From Gangjinia marincola (GTDB taxonomy: Bacteria > Bacteroidota > Bacteroidia > Flavobacteriales > Flavobacteriaceae): a DNA stretch of 64,000 bases. Under the pieces are notes generated by a model. That model saw only the letters and a program-made list of their open reading frames with translations, searched no databases and was not told the origin of the DNA. Numbering within the stretch: position 1 is the first letter of the stretch; every line of letters starts with the position of its first letter. The stretch lies in contig NZ_BAAAFG010000016.1 in assembly GCF_039523415.1 (NCBI RefSeq), positions 558,001-622,000 of the forward strand, written 5' to 3'. Shown here piece after piece: positions 1 through 9,063 of the stretch. The translations under genes were made by a program, and so were the position numbers.

Positions 1-417
1 GATTTGTTCTGTTACACCCATGTTGTAGTTACCTCTACCATCAAAACCAGTAGCTCTAATACCATTAAAGTCTCTTACCCTAGGTAAGGCAGCAGTGATC
101 AAACGATCTAGAAATTCATACATACGCTCACCACGCAAGGTGACTTTTGCACCAATAGGCATTCCTTTTCTCAATTTGAAAGAAGCAACATCCTTTTTAG
201 AAATAGTTGCCACCGCCTTTTGACCTGTAATTGTTGTTAGCTCATCTACTGCGTGGTCGATAAGCTTCTTATCTGCAACAGCAGCACCTACACCACGGCT
301 TACCACAATTTTAGTAAGCTTAGGAATCTCCATTACATTGCCGTAGCTAAATTCTTCTCTTAGCGAAGGCATAATGCGTTCCTTATATTCTTTCTTAAGT
401 CTTGGTTCGTAACTCAT
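1..417 (-). CDS. rplE: 50S ribosomal protein L5 (partial, 3' end outside window)
   Basis: This is the N-terminal 139 codons of L5, which binds 5S rRNA in the central protuberance of the large subunit. Translation of the minus strand from the ATG at 415-417 starts MSYEPRLKKEYKERI and contains the typical L5 segments KLTKIVVSRGVG and GFDGRGNYNMGV. The gene runs off the left edge, so its C-terminus is not seen. It follows rplX with a 2-nt gap and is the last visible gene of a long ribosomal operon read right to left. Confidence 0.97.
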   Translation of the reverse strand, partial: MSYEPRLKKEYKERIMPSLREEFSYGNVMEIPKLTKIVVSRGVGAAVADKKLIDHAVDELTTITGQKAVATISKKDVASFKLRKGMPIGAKVTLRGERMYEFLDRLITAALPRVRDFNGIRATGFDGRGNYNMGVTEQI

Positions 418-419
418 GA

Positions 420-731
420 CTATAAAACTTCGTTAGATTTTTTTGAATATCTCACTTTCTTATCCCCTTCCATACGATACCCTACACGAGTGGCGTTTCC
501 TTTACTATCAACGATAGCTAAGTTGGAAATATGAATTGGAGCTTCCATTTCATTAATTCCGCCTTGAGGATTTGAAGCACTAGGTTTAGTGTGTTTTTTT
601 ACGATATTGACACCTTCTACAATAGCTTTGTTCTTGTCAATAAGTACTTTTTGCACTTTACCTTCTCTTCCCTTATGTTCTCCAGCAGTTACGCGAACGG
701 TATCTCCTGTTTTTATTTTAAGCTTTCCCAT
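420..731 (-). CDS. rplX: 50S ribosomal protein L24
   Basis: L24 is one of the first proteins to bind 23S rRNA and starts assembly of the large subunit. The 103-residue product has the KOW motif near the N-terminus (GDTVRVTAGEHKGREGKV, about residues 9-26) and the conserved GVNIVKKHTKPS segment that follows it. Length is normal for the family. It lies between rplN and rplE in the standard order, 16 nt after rplN. Confidence 0.98.
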   Translation of the reverse strand: MGKLKIKTGDTVRVTAGEHKGREGKVQKVLIDKNKAIVEGVNIVKKHTKPSASNPQGGINEMEAPIHISNLAIVDSKGNATRVGYRMEGDKKVRYSKKSNEVL

Positions 732-747
732 TTTTCTGAATTGCTTA

Positions 748-1116
748 TTAAAGCACCTCTGGTGCTAATGATACAATCTTCATAAACTGCTTATCACGTA
801 ACTCTCTCGCTACAGGCCCAAAAACACGCGTTCCACGCATTTCACCGGTAGGATTTAAAAGTACACATGCATTGTCATCAAAACGAATATAAGAACCGTC
901 TGATCGACGTACTTCTTTTTTAGTTCGTACAACAACTGCAGTAGAAACCGCTCCTTTTTTAATGTTTCCATTAGGAGTTGCTTCTTTTACACTTACTACT
1001 ATCTTATCACCTACAGATGCGTAGCGTCTCTTGGTACCACCCAATACACGAATGGTAAGAACTTCTTTGGCTCCTGTATTATCAGCTACTTTTAATCTTG
1101 ATTCTTGTTGTACCAT
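748..1116 (-). CDS. rplN: 50S ribosomal protein L14
   Basis: L14 binds 23S rRNA at the subunit interface. The product is 122 residues, the usual length, and begins MVQQESRLKVADNTGAKE, which is the family signature, with GTRVFGPVARELRD near the C-terminus. It is tightly packed after rpsQ (2-nt gap), which fits a single transcript through the operon. Confidence 0.98.
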   Translation of the reverse strand: MVQQESRLKVADNTGAKEVLTIRVLGGTKRRYASVGDKIVVSVKEATPNGNIKKGAVSTAVVVRTKKEVRRSDGSYIRFDDNACVLLNPTGEMRGTRVFGPVARELRDKQFMKIVSLAPEVL

Positions 1117-1118
1117 AA

Positions 1119-1376
1119 TTACTTAGCTCTTTCAATGATTTCTACTAGTCTCCAACTCTTAGTTCTACTTAAAGGACGAGTCTCCATAATCCTTACTGTA
1201 TCACCTTCGTTACAGTCGTTTTTCTCATCGTGTGCAACGTACTTTTTCGTTTTTAAAACGAATTTTCCATACATAGGATGCTTTACTCTTTTTACTTCAG
1301 AGACAACGATGGATTTGTCCATTTTTGAACTTGTCACTACGCCAATACGCTCTTTTCTTAAATTTCTTTTTTCCAT
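1119..1376 (-). CDS. rpsQ: 30S ribosomal protein S17
   Basis: S17 is a primary 16S rRNA-binding protein of the small subunit. The 85-residue product has the OB-fold signature RIGVVTSSKMDKSIVV at the N-terminus and the conserved GDTVRIMETRPLSRTKSWRLVEI block. Length and order (after rpmC, before rplN) are standard. Confidence 0.98.
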   Translation of the reverse strand: MEKRNLRKERIGVVTSSKMDKSIVVSEVKRVKHPMYGKFVLKTKKYVAHDEKNDCNEGDTVRIMETRPLSRTKSWRLVEIIERAK

Positions 1377-1387
1377 ATCAGGCAGAA

Positions 1388-1579
1388 TTATGATAATTCT
1401 CTTTTGGTTAATTCTGTAGCGATTCTTGCTATGCTTCTTCTTTGCGCTCTAAGCTGTGACGGATTCTCTAATGGAGAAACAGCGTGTGCCATTTTTAAAT
1501 CAGCATAAGCTTTTGTCTCTTTAGATAACTCCTCTTGAAGTGTTTCTACTGAAGCTTCTTTAATTTCAGATTTTTTCAT
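1388..1579 (-). CDS. rpmC: 50S ribosomal protein L29
   Basis: L29 sits at the peptide exit tunnel and is part of the docking site for nascent-chain factors. The 63-residue product begins MKKSEIKEASVETLQEEL and ends in the conserved RRSIARIATELTKREL helix. It follows rplP by 11 nt, in the standard operon order. Confidence 0.96.
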   Translation of the reverse strand: MKKSEIKEASVETLQEELSKETKAYADLKMAHAVSPLENPSQLRAQRRSIARIATELTKRELS

Positions 1580-1590
1580 CGTGCTTTTTT

Positions 1591-2010
1591 TTATGCTTGA
1601 TAATCTCTAGCAACAATAAACTTCGTTTTTACCGGTAGCTTTTGAGCTGCAAGTCGCAATGCTTCTTTTGCAGTATCATAAGGTACTCCACTTACTTCAA
1701 AAAGAATTCTACCCGGTTTTACTACAGCTGCCCAAAATTCAACGTTACCTTTACCTTTACCCATACGAACCTCAAGAGGCTTCTTAGTAATAGGTTTATC
1801 TGGAAAGATCATGATCCATATAGAACCTTCTCTTTTCATATATCTGGTAGCGGCGATACGCGCTGCTTCTATTTGTCTTGCTGTTACAAAACTTGAGTCA
1901 AGTGATTTGATCCCAAACACTCCATTGGCAAGTCTGTGACCTCTTCCGGCATTACCCTTCATGCGGCCTTTTTGCTGCTTACGGAATTTTGTTTTTCTAG
2001 GCTGTAACAT
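1591..2010 (-). CDS. rplP: 50S ribosomal protein L16
   Basis: L16 organises the tRNA sites of the large subunit. The 139-residue product starts MLQPRKTKFRKQQKGRMKG and has the typical RYMKREGSIWIMIFPDKP and EVRMGKGKG segments. The gap to rpsC is 22 nt. Nothing departs from the family norm. Confidence 0.98.
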   Translation of the reverse strand: MLQPRKTKFRKQQKGRMKGNAGRGHRLANGVFGIKSLDSSFVTARQIEAARIAATRYMKREGSIWIMIFPDKPITKKPLEVRMGKGKGNVEFWAAVVKPGRILFEVSGVPYDTAKEALRLAAQKLPVKTKFIVARDYQA

Positions 2011-2032
2011 GTTATGCTATTTATAATAAATA

Positions 2033-2746
2033 TTACTTTCTACGACGTTGTCTACTGTTATTGTCTCTTCTTCCGCCTTTCGCTTGTTTGCTTAAACCAA
2101 CTAGGGGAGAAAGTTCTCTCTTACCGTAAACTTCACCTTTCATAATCCACACTTTAATCCCTAATCTTCCGTAGGTCGTGTGAGCTTCGGTTAACGCATA
2201 ATCAATATCTGCTCTAAACGTAGATAATGGTATACGACCGTCTTTATAAGATTCAGTACGTGCCATTTCAGCACCGTTCAATCTTCCTGAAATCTCTACT
2301 TTAATTCCTTCAGAATTCATACGCATTGCAGCCGCAATTGCCATCTTGATTGCACGTCTGTACGAAATTCGATTTTCGATTTGACGAGCAATACTAGACG
2401 CAACTAAAAATGCATCTAACTCTGGTCGTTTGATTTCAAAAATATTGATCTGAACCTCTTTTTGAGTAAGTTTCTTAAGCTCTTCTTTTAACTTGTCTAC
2501 CTCTTGCCCACCTTTACCAATAATGATACCAGGTCTGGCTGTAGTGATAGTAACGGTTACAAGTTTAAGCGTTCGCTCAATAATTACTCGTGAAACACTA
2601 GCTTTAGATAAACGGGCGTGGATATACTTTCTGATTTTATCATCTTCAGCTATTTTATCCCCATAATCTCTCCCGCCATACCAATTAGACTCCCAGCCTC
2701 TAATGATGCCAAGTCTATTTCCTATTGGGTTTGTCTTTTGTCCCAT
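2033..2746 (-). CDS. rpsC: 30S ribosomal protein S3
   Basis: S3 lines the mRNA entry channel of the small subunit. The 237-residue product begins MGQKTNPIGNRLGI and has the KH-domain GxxG loop (PGIIIGKGGQEVDKL, about residues 72-86). The C-terminal part contains GRLGIKVWIMKGE, then a basic tail (GGRRDNNSRQRRRK) that probably contacts rRNA. It is 3 nt from rplV. Confidence 0.98.
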   Translation of the reverse strand: MGQKTNPIGNRLGIIRGWESNWYGGRDYGDKIAEDDKIRKYIHARLSKASVSRVIIERTLKLVTVTITTARPGIIIGKGGQEVDKLKEELKKLTQKEVQINIFEIKRPELDAFLVASSIARQIENRISYRRAIKMAIAAAMRMNSEGIKVEISGRLNGAEMARTESYKDGRIPLSTFRADIDYALTEAHTTYGRLGIKVWIMKGEVYGKRELSPLVGLSKQAKGGRRDNNSRQRRRK

Positions 2747-2749
2747 ATC

Positions 2750-3157
2750 TTATGCTTGTGTATTATTTGTTGACCCTAATACAAGAGTAACATGGTTTGA
2801 TCTTTTTCTTATTCTGTGAGCACGACCCTGTGGAGCAGGACGAAGTCTTTTTAACATACTTGCACTATCCACACGAATTTCTTGCACAAATAATCCAGCT
2901 TCTTCAACGCTTGCATCCTCATTCTTAGCTTGCCAATTTGCAATGGCAGATACTAATAATTTCTCCAGCTTTCTTGAAGACTCTTTTGAATTGAACTTTA
3001 AAATATTCAATGCTCTTTCAACTTGCTCACCACGAATAAGGTCTGCGACTAAACGCATTTTTCTGGGTGACGTTGGGCAGTTATTCAACTTGGCAAAAGC
3101 AACTTGCTTTTTTGCCTCTTTGATTTGTTCTGCTCTTTCTCTTTTGCGAACTCCCAT
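2750..3157 (-). CDS. rplV: 50S ribosomal protein L22
   Basis: L22 lines the nascent peptide exit tunnel with L4. The 135-residue product carries NCPTSPRKMRLVADLIRG, the conserved domain start, and the C-terminal beta-hairpin region RLRPAPQGRAHRIRKRSNH that reaches the tunnel. A short basic N-terminal extension (MGVRKRERAEQIKEAKKQ) precedes the usual domain start. Confidence 0.97.
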   Translation of the reverse strand: MGVRKRERAEQIKEAKKQVAFAKLNNCPTSPRKMRLVADLIRGEQVERALNILKFNSKESSRKLEKLLVSAIANWQAKNEDASVEEAGLFVQEIRVDSASMLKRLRPAPQGRAHRIRKRSNHVTLVLGSTNNTQA

Positions 3158-3165
3158 AACCTTCG

Positions 3166-3444
3166 TTATTTTTTACCTTTATTTTTTGCACCCGCGTGTC
3201 CTCTAAAGGAACGTGTCGGTGAAAATTCTCCTAATTTATGCCCTACCATATTCTCTGTAACGTAAACAGGAATAAATTGGCGACCGTTATGCACTCCTAT
3301 GGTTTGACCCACAAAATCTGGAGTAATCATCGATGCTCTTGACCAGGTTTTGATCACAGATTTTTTACCTGACTCTACATTTTGGTCTACCTTTTTTGCT
3401 AACTTATAGTGAACGTAAGGTCCTTTTTTTAATGAACGTGCCAT
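3166..3444 (-). CDS. rpsS: 30S ribosomal protein S19
   Basis: S19 is in the head of the small subunit and works with S13 near the subunit bridge. The 92-residue product begins MARSLKKGPYVHYKLAKKV and contains the signature FVGQTIGVHNGRQFIPVYV and the GHKLGEFSPTRSFRGHAG block. It sits 3 nt from rplB and 8 nt from rplV. Confidence 0.98.
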   Translation of the reverse strand: MARSLKKGPYVHYKLAKKVDQNVESGKKSVIKTWSRASMITPDFVGQTIGVHNGRQFIPVYVTENMVGHKLGEFSPTRSFRGHAGAKNKGKK

Positions 3445-3447
3445 ATC

Positions 3448-4275
<828 letters not shown>

Positions 4276-4284
4276 TGTTTAATC

Positions 4285-4575
4285 TTAAAGATTACTATAA
4301 ATATCTATTGTATCACCTTCAGCTACTTGAACGATTGCTTTCTTGTAGGCATTTGTTTTACCTACCTGCATTCCCGTTTTAGTATACTTGGTTTTTCTAT
4401 CTGGACGAACATTGATCGTACGAACATCAGTAACTGAAACACCATAAGCTTCTTCTACTGCTTTTCTAATCTCAATCTTGTTAGCTCCTCGCTTCACTAC
4501 AAATGAGAATCTGTTATTGATCTCACTATCGGTAGTGGCTTTTTCTGTAATTATTGGCTTTATTAAGATGCTCAT
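4285..4575 (-). CDS. rplW: 50S ribosomal protein L23
   Basis: L23 is at the exit tunnel and is the docking site for trigger factor and SRP. The 96-residue product begins MSILIKPIITEKAT, the family signature, with NKIEIRKAVEEAYGVSVTDV in the centre. It lies between rplD (7-nt gap) and rplB (9-nt gap). Confidence 0.97.
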   Translation of the reverse strand: MSILIKPIITEKATTDSEINNRFSFVVKRGANKIEIRKAVEEAYGVSVTDVRTINVRPDRKTKYTKTGMQVGKTNAYKKAIVQVAEGDTIDIYSNL

Positions 4576-4582
4576 TATGTTC

Positions 4583-5212
4583 TTATTTACTCAAAATTTC
4601 TTCTAAACCTTCTACAGAACCTTCAGTTAGCACAAGACTTTTTGCATTTAAAATCTTATAAGTACTTAATTCTGAGGTTTTTACTACTTCAGAGGTTTTC
4701 AAATTTCGCGACGACAAATATACATTTTTATTGGCGTTACCCAACACAAACAGTGATTTTTTATCTTCTACACCAAGACTTTTTAAAACATCTAAGAAGT
4801 TCTTTGTTTTTGGCGCATCGAAATCAAAATCTTCAACAACGATTAATGACTTATCATTTGCCTTCATGGTTAAGGCAGATTTTCTTGCCAGACGCTTCAA
4901 ATTCTTATTTAGTTTGAAGCCGTAGTTTCTCGGACGGGGTCCAAAAATACGTCCACCACCTCTAAATATTGGAGACTTTATACTTCCGGCACGTGCCGTA
5001 CCGGTTCCTTTTTGTTTTTTGATCTTTCTCGTACTACCTACGATCTCTGCACGCTCTTTTGCTTTGTGCGTACCTTGTCGTTGGTTAGCAAGATATTGCT
5101 TTACATCTAAGTATACGGCGTGATCATTAGGCTCTATAGCGAATACAGCATCAGAAAGTTCGACTTTACGACCTGTATCTTTTCCGTTAATATCTACAAC
5201 TGCTACTTTCAT
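4583..5212 (-). CDS. rplD: 50S ribosomal protein L4
   Basis: L4 is a primary rRNA-binding protein of the exit tunnel. In gamma-proteobacteria it also represses its own operon. The 209-residue product has the tunnel loop with KQKGTGTARAGSIKSPIFRG followed by GGRIFGPRPRNYGFKLNK. Its start codon overlaps the rplC stop (TAATG, sharing position 5212), which suggests translational coupling. Whether L4 regulates the hairpin upstream of rplC here is open. Confidence 0.98.
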   Translation of the reverse strand: MKVAVVDINGKDTGRKVELSDAVFAIEPNDHAVYLDVKQYLANQRQGTHKAKERAEIVGSTRKIKKQKGTGTARAGSIKSPIFRGGGRIFGPRPRNYGFKLNKNLKRLARKSALTMKANDKSLIVVEDFDFDAPKTKNFLDVLKSLGVEDKKSLFVLGNANKNVYLSSRNLKTSEVVKTSELSTYKILNAKSLVLTEGSVEGLEEILSK

Positions 5213-5829
5213 TATTTCTCAATCGTTACGTAAGCATTTTTATGACCGGGAACACATCCTTTGATCACAATAAGATTCTTCTCTGGAACAATCTTTAATA
5301 CTCGCAAGTTTTGTACTTTAACTTTATCACCACCCATTCTACCTGCCATTCGCATTCCTTTGAATACACGCGCTGGATAAGATGCAGCACCAATAGAACC
5401 AGGGGCTCTTAAACGGTTATGTTGACCGTGAGTTGCTTGACCAACACCGGCAAAACCGTGTCGTTTAACAACACCTTGAAAACCTTTACCTTTTGATGTA
5501 CCTGATACATCGACGAATTCGCCTTCAGTAAAAATATCTACGGTAAGATTGTCACCTAAATTAAACTCTCCTTCAAATCCTTGAAATTCGATCACGTTGC
5601 GCTTGGGTTGAGTACCTGCCTTTTTAAAATGGCCAGCTTCTGCTTTTGTGGTACTCTTCTCCGGCTTGTCATCGAAACCAAGTTGAAGGGCATCATACCC
5701 GTCTACCTCTGTGGTTCTGACCTGGGTAACTACACATGGCCCAGCCTCAATCACGGTACATGGGATATTTTTCCCATTCTCGTCAAAGATGCTTGTCATG
5801 CCTATTTTTTTTCCAATTAAACCAGACAT
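5212..5829 (-). CDS. rplC: 50S ribosomal protein L3
   Basis: L3 starts large-subunit assembly and reaches the peptidyl-transferase centre. The 205-residue product begins MSGLIGKKIGMTSIFDENGK and contains VSGTSKGKGFQGVVKRHGF and the GSIGAASYPARVFKGMRMAG segment. It is the first gene after a 208-nt gap that holds a strong minus-strand hairpin with a T run, so its transcription may be partly separate from that of rpsJ. Confidence 0.98.
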   Translation of the reverse strand: MSGLIGKKIGMTSIFDENGKNIPCTVIEAGPCVVTQVRTTEVDGYDALQLGFDDKPEKSTTKAEAGHFKKAGTQPKRNVIEFQGFEGEFNLGDNLTVDIFTEGEFVDVSGTSKGKGFQGVVKRHGFAGVGQATHGQHNRLRAPGSIGAASYPARVFKGMRMAGRMGGDKVKVQNLRVLKIVPEKNLIVIKGCVPGHKNAYVTIEK

Positions 5830-5882
5830 TGAATTTCAGTTTGTGATAAAGCCCTATTGCCTTATCGGTTATTATTCATTAT

Positions 5883-5920
5883 AAAAAAATCAAGCAGGTC
5901 AATACGTCAACCTGCTTGAT
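5883..5920 (-). terminator. Intrinsic terminator or attenuator between rpsJ and rplC
   Basis: An 11-bp perfect stem pairs 5889-5899 (ATCAAGCAGGT) with 5910-5920 (ACCTGCTTGAT) around a 10-nt loop. On the minus strand it is followed directly by seven T residues (complement of 5883-5889). This is the classical shape of a factor-independent terminator for transcripts coming from rpsJ. No convincing TAnnTTTG promoter is seen between it and rplC, so it may act as a leaky terminator or attenuator. Confidence 0.85.
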
Positions 5921-5965
5921 GTATTTTTCCGTTTTTCCCTAACCATCGCCAGGGACATGTTTATT

Positions 5966-6033
5966 TTCCGCGAAAGCGGAATATGTTGAACCTTTGCGGT
6001 TCTTTTCATGAGATTCCTGCTTTCGCAAGAATG
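5966..6033. repeat. REP-like palindromic element downstream of rpsJ
   Basis: This stretch holds the hairpin TTCCGC-GAAA-GCGGAA (5966-5981) and then an imperfect hairpin ATTCCTGC-TTTC-GCAAGAAT at about 6012-6031. The same 16-mer recurs exactly at 44148-44163, again followed by a GCAGGAATC-type segment. Another ATTCCTGC/GCAGGAAT hairpin is at 49991-50010. These look like a dispersed intergenic repeat family; the function is unknown. Confidence 0.7.
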
Positions 6034-6037
6034 ACAA

Positions 6038-6343
6038 TTAAACCTTTATCTCAACCTCTACTCCACTAGGAAGTTCCAACTTCATCAACGCATCAATGGT
6101 TTTTGAAGATGAACTGTAAATATCAAGGAGTCTTTTAAAAGAGCTTAATTGAAACTGCTCTCTCGCCTTTTTATTCACGTGAGGTGAACGTAATACGGTA
6201 AAGATTTTTTTGTGTGTGGGTAATGGAATTGGTCCAGTTACTACAGCACCAGTACTCTTTACTGTTTTCACGATCTTTTCAGCAGACTTATCTACTAAAT
6301 TGTGATCGTATGACTTTAATTTTATTCTAATTTTTTGACTCAT
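6038..6343 (-). CDS. rpsJ: 30S ribosomal protein S10
   Basis: S10 is in the head of the small subunit and also works as NusE in transcription antitermination. The 101-residue product has the classic RIKLKSYDHNLVDKSAEKIV start and the GPIPLPTHKKIFTVLRSPHV segment, including residues expected for NusB contact. It follows fusA by 11 nt and is separated from rplC by 208 nt with a terminator, so it belongs to the str-type transcript. Confidence 0.98.
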   Translation of the reverse strand: MSQKIRIKLKSYDHNLVDKSAEKIVKTVKSTGAVVTGPIPLPTHKKIFTVLRSPHVNKKAREQFQLSSFKRLLDIYSSSSKTIDALMKLELPSGVEVEIKV

Positions 6344-6354
6344 CTCTTATGTGA

Positions 6355-8484
6355 TTAAGCATTAACACCTTTTGCTGCTGCAATAACTTCTTCAGAAATA
6401 TTTGAAGGTGTTTCAGCATAGTGAGAAAATTCCATTGTTGACGTTGCACGACCAGAGGATAATGTTCTTAATGTAGTTACATATCCAAACATTTCTGATA
6501 ATGGTACAGTAGCCTTCACGGTTTTAGCGCCGGCACGGTCACCCATATCACTTACTTGTCCACGTCTACGGTTAAGATCACCAACGATATCCCCCATGTT
6601 TTCTTCTGGAGTGATTACCTCTAGCTTCATGATAGGCTCCATAATTACCGCTTTAGCTGCTTTAGCTGAATTTTTAAATCCAAGCTTTGCTGCTAATTCG
6701 AACGATAATTGATCAGAATCCACATCGTGATACGATCCGTCTTTCAAAGTAACCTTCATCGAATCTACTTCATATCCGGCAAGCGGTCCATTTTGCATAG
6801 CCATTTTAAATCCTTTCTCAATAGATGGAATAAATTCTTTAGGAACGTTACCACCCTTGATCACAGACTCAAATTGTAATCCTTCTTCACCTTCATCTGC
6901 CGGCTCAATCGTAAATACGATATCAGCAAATTTACCACGACCACCAGATTGTTTCTTATACACCTCTCTGTGATCTGCAGCCTGTGTAATCGCTTCTTTG
7001 TATTCAACTTGAGGCTGACCTTGGTTCACCTCTACTTTAAATTCTCTACGAAGACGGTCTACAATGATATCTAAGTGAAGCTCACCCATACCAGAAATAA
7101 TGGTCTGACCTGAAGCCTCATCTGTTTTTACCTGGAAGGTTGGATCTTCTTCTGCTAATTTAGCAAGAGACATTCCTAACTTATCCACATCTGCCTTAGT
7201 TTTAGGCTCAACAGCAATACCAATTACAGGATCAGGGAAATCCATACTTTCAAGAATGATAGGATGCTTCTCATCTGTCATGGTATCACCGGTTTTAATG
7301 TCTTTAAAACCAACGGCTGCTCCAATATCTCCCGCTTCAATAAAATCAATAGCATTTTGTTTGTTAGAATGCATTTGATAAATACGAGAAATACGCTCTT
7401 TTTTACCTGAACGGTTATTCAAGATGTATGAACCTGCATCAAGTCGACCAGAATAAGCTCTAAAGAATGCTAAACGCCCCACAAAAGGATCCGTCGCAAT
7501 TTTAAACGCAAGTGCCGCAAACGGCTCCTTTACATCTGGCTTTCTAATTTCTTCTTCACCGGTATTTGGGTTAGTTCCTACAATACCTTCTTTATCTGTT
7601 GGAGAAGGCAAGTAACGACATACAGCGTCTAACAAGAACTGCACCCCTTTATTTTTAAAGGCTGATCCACAAATCATTGGGATAATTGCCATATCCATTA
7701 CAGCAGCACGAAGCGCAGCATGCACCTCTTCTTCGGTAATCGAATCTTCATCTTCCATGAATTTCTCTAAGAGATTTTCATCGTAAGTAGCAACCTCTTC
7801 AATTAACATTGCACGATATTTACGCGCTTCTGCCTTCATATCTTCGGGAATATCAACTACATCAAAGGTTGATCCTTGTGTTTCATCATGCCAAATGATA
7901 GCACGGTTTTTCACTAAGTCAATAATTCCTTTAAAATCAGCTTCATCACCAATGTTGAGTACAATAGGTACAGCATTAGATTTAAGCATATCCTTTACCT
8001 GCTGACAAACAGCAAGAAAGTTTGACCCCTGACGGTCCATTTTATTTACAAATCCAATACGTGGAACTTTGTAGTTATCTGCAAGTCTCCAGTTAGTTTC
8101 AGACTGTGGCTCAACACCATCAACTGCACTAAACAAGAAGACTAACCCATCAAGTACACGTAATGAACGGTTTACCTCTACGGTAAAATCAACGTGACCC
8201 GGGGTATCGATAATATTAAAGTGATAGTCTTTAGTATCTGCAGTTTCTTTTGCATTTTCCATCGGGAACTTCCACGTACAAGTCGTAGCTGCAGAGGTAA
8301 TGGTAATACCACGCTCCTGCTCCTGCTCCATCCAGTCCATGGTCGCTGCACCATCATGCACCTCACCAATCTTGTGACTAACACCGGTATAATAAAGAAT
8401 ACGCTCTGTTGTAGTAGTTTTACCCGCATCAATATGCGCAGCGATTCCAATATTTCGTGTAAATTTTAAATCTCTTTGTGCCAT
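6355..8484 (-). CDS. fusA: Translation elongation factor G
   Basis: EF-G is the GTPase that drives ribosomal translocation. The 709-residue product has the G1 loop AHIDAGKT (residues 16-23), the G3 motif DTPGHVDF, the G4 motif NKMDR and the domain IV-V segments of the family (for example SGRGKFADIVF and PIMKLEVITPEENMGDIVGDLNRR in two parts). Length is normal. It lies 8 nt after rpsG and 11 nt before rpsJ, the standard str-operon arrangement. Nothing suggests it is the EF-G2 paralogue. Confidence 0.98.
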   Translation of the reverse strand: MAQRDLKFTRNIGIAAHIDAGKTTTTERILYYTGVSHKIGEVHDGAATMDWMEQEQERGITITSAATTCTWKFPMENAKETADTKDYHFNIIDTPGHVDFTVEVNRSLRVLDGLVFLFSAVDGVEPQSETNWRLADNYKVPRIGFVNKMDRQGSNFLAVCQQVKDMLKSNAVPIVLNIGDEADFKGIIDLVKNRAIIWHDETQGSTFDVVDIPEDMKAEARKYRAMLIEEVATYDENLLEKFMEDEDSITEEEVHAALRAAVMDMAIIPMICGSAFKNKGVQFLLDAVCRYLPSPTDKEGIVGTNPNTGEEEIRKPDVKEPFAALAFKIATDPFVGRLAFFRAYSGRLDAGSYILNNRSGKKERISRIYQMHSNKQNAIDFIEAGDIGAAVGFKDIKTGDTMTDEKHPIILESMDFPDPVIGIAVEPKTKADVDKLGMSLAKLAEEDPTFQVKTDEASGQTIISGMGELHLDIIVDRLRREFKVEVNQGQPQVEYKEAITQAADHREVYKKQSGGRGKFADIVFTIEPADEGEEGLQFESVIKGGNVPKEFIPSIEKGFKMAMQNGPLAGYEVDSMKVTLKDGSYHDVDSDQLSFELAAKLGFKNSAKAAKAVIMEPIMKLEVITPEENMGDIVGDLNRRRGQVSDMGDRAGAKTVKATVPLSEMFGYVTTLRTLSSGRATSTMEFSHYAETPSNISEEVIAAAKGVNA

Positions 8485-8492
8485 GTTATCTT

Positions 8493-8969
8493 CTAGAATC
8501 TAAAGTGAGAGAATGCTTTGTTTGCTTCTGCCATTTTGTGAGTATCGGTACGCTTTTTTACTGCCGCACCTTCTTCTTTAGAAGCCGCTAAGATTTCTGC
8601 TGCAAGTTTGGCAGCCATCGTCTTTTCGTTACGCTTTCTTGAATAAGAAATTAACCATTTCATTGCCATAGAGATTTTTCTATCGGCACGAATTGGCATA
8701 GGGATTTGAAATGTAGCTCCACCTACTCGGCGGCTACGTACTTCAACGTGAGGCATTACATTAGAAAGGCCATCTTTCCATAGCTCTAATGCTGTTTTCT
8801 CATCGTCTGTCTTCTTTTCTTCTACAATATCAAGTGCATCGTAAAAAATTTTGAATGCAATAGACTTTTTACCACTCCACATCAACATGTTCACAAAACG
8901 TGTTACAAGTTGATCGTTAAACTTTGGATCTGGTAAAAGAGGTCTCTTTTTTGCCTGTCTTTTTCTCAT
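8493..8969 (-). CDS. rpsG: 30S ribosomal protein S7
   Basis: S7 organises the 3' domain of 16S rRNA and lies near the E site. The 158-residue product starts MRKRQAKKRPLLPDPKFND and contains VEVRSRRVGGATFQIPMPI and the C-terminal KMAEANKAFSHFRF. The 94-nt gap to rpsL is the widest inside this transcript, and I see no hairpin in it. Confidence 0.98.
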   Translation of the reverse strand: MRKRQAKKRPLLPDPKFNDQLVTRFVNMLMWSGKKSIAFKIFYDALDIVEEKKTDDEKTALELWKDGLSNVMPHVEVRSRRVGGATFQIPMPIRADRKISMAMKWLISYSRKRNEKTMAAKLAAEILAASKEEGAAVKKRTDTHKMAEANKAFSHFRF

Positions 8970-9063
8970 GTTTAATTAGCTTTTAGCTTTTAGTCGTTAG
9001 CCATGAGTGAATAAACGTTGAAACTTTACCCACAACTCAATGACTCAAAACTCATTTACTCAT

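Noticed and set aside
591..785. Antisense open frames across the ribosomal block, for example 591-785, 1105-1419, 1642-1896 and 8194-8469 on the plus strand
   Set aside because: They lie opposite highly conserved ribosomal genes and have no start signals or recognisable protein features.
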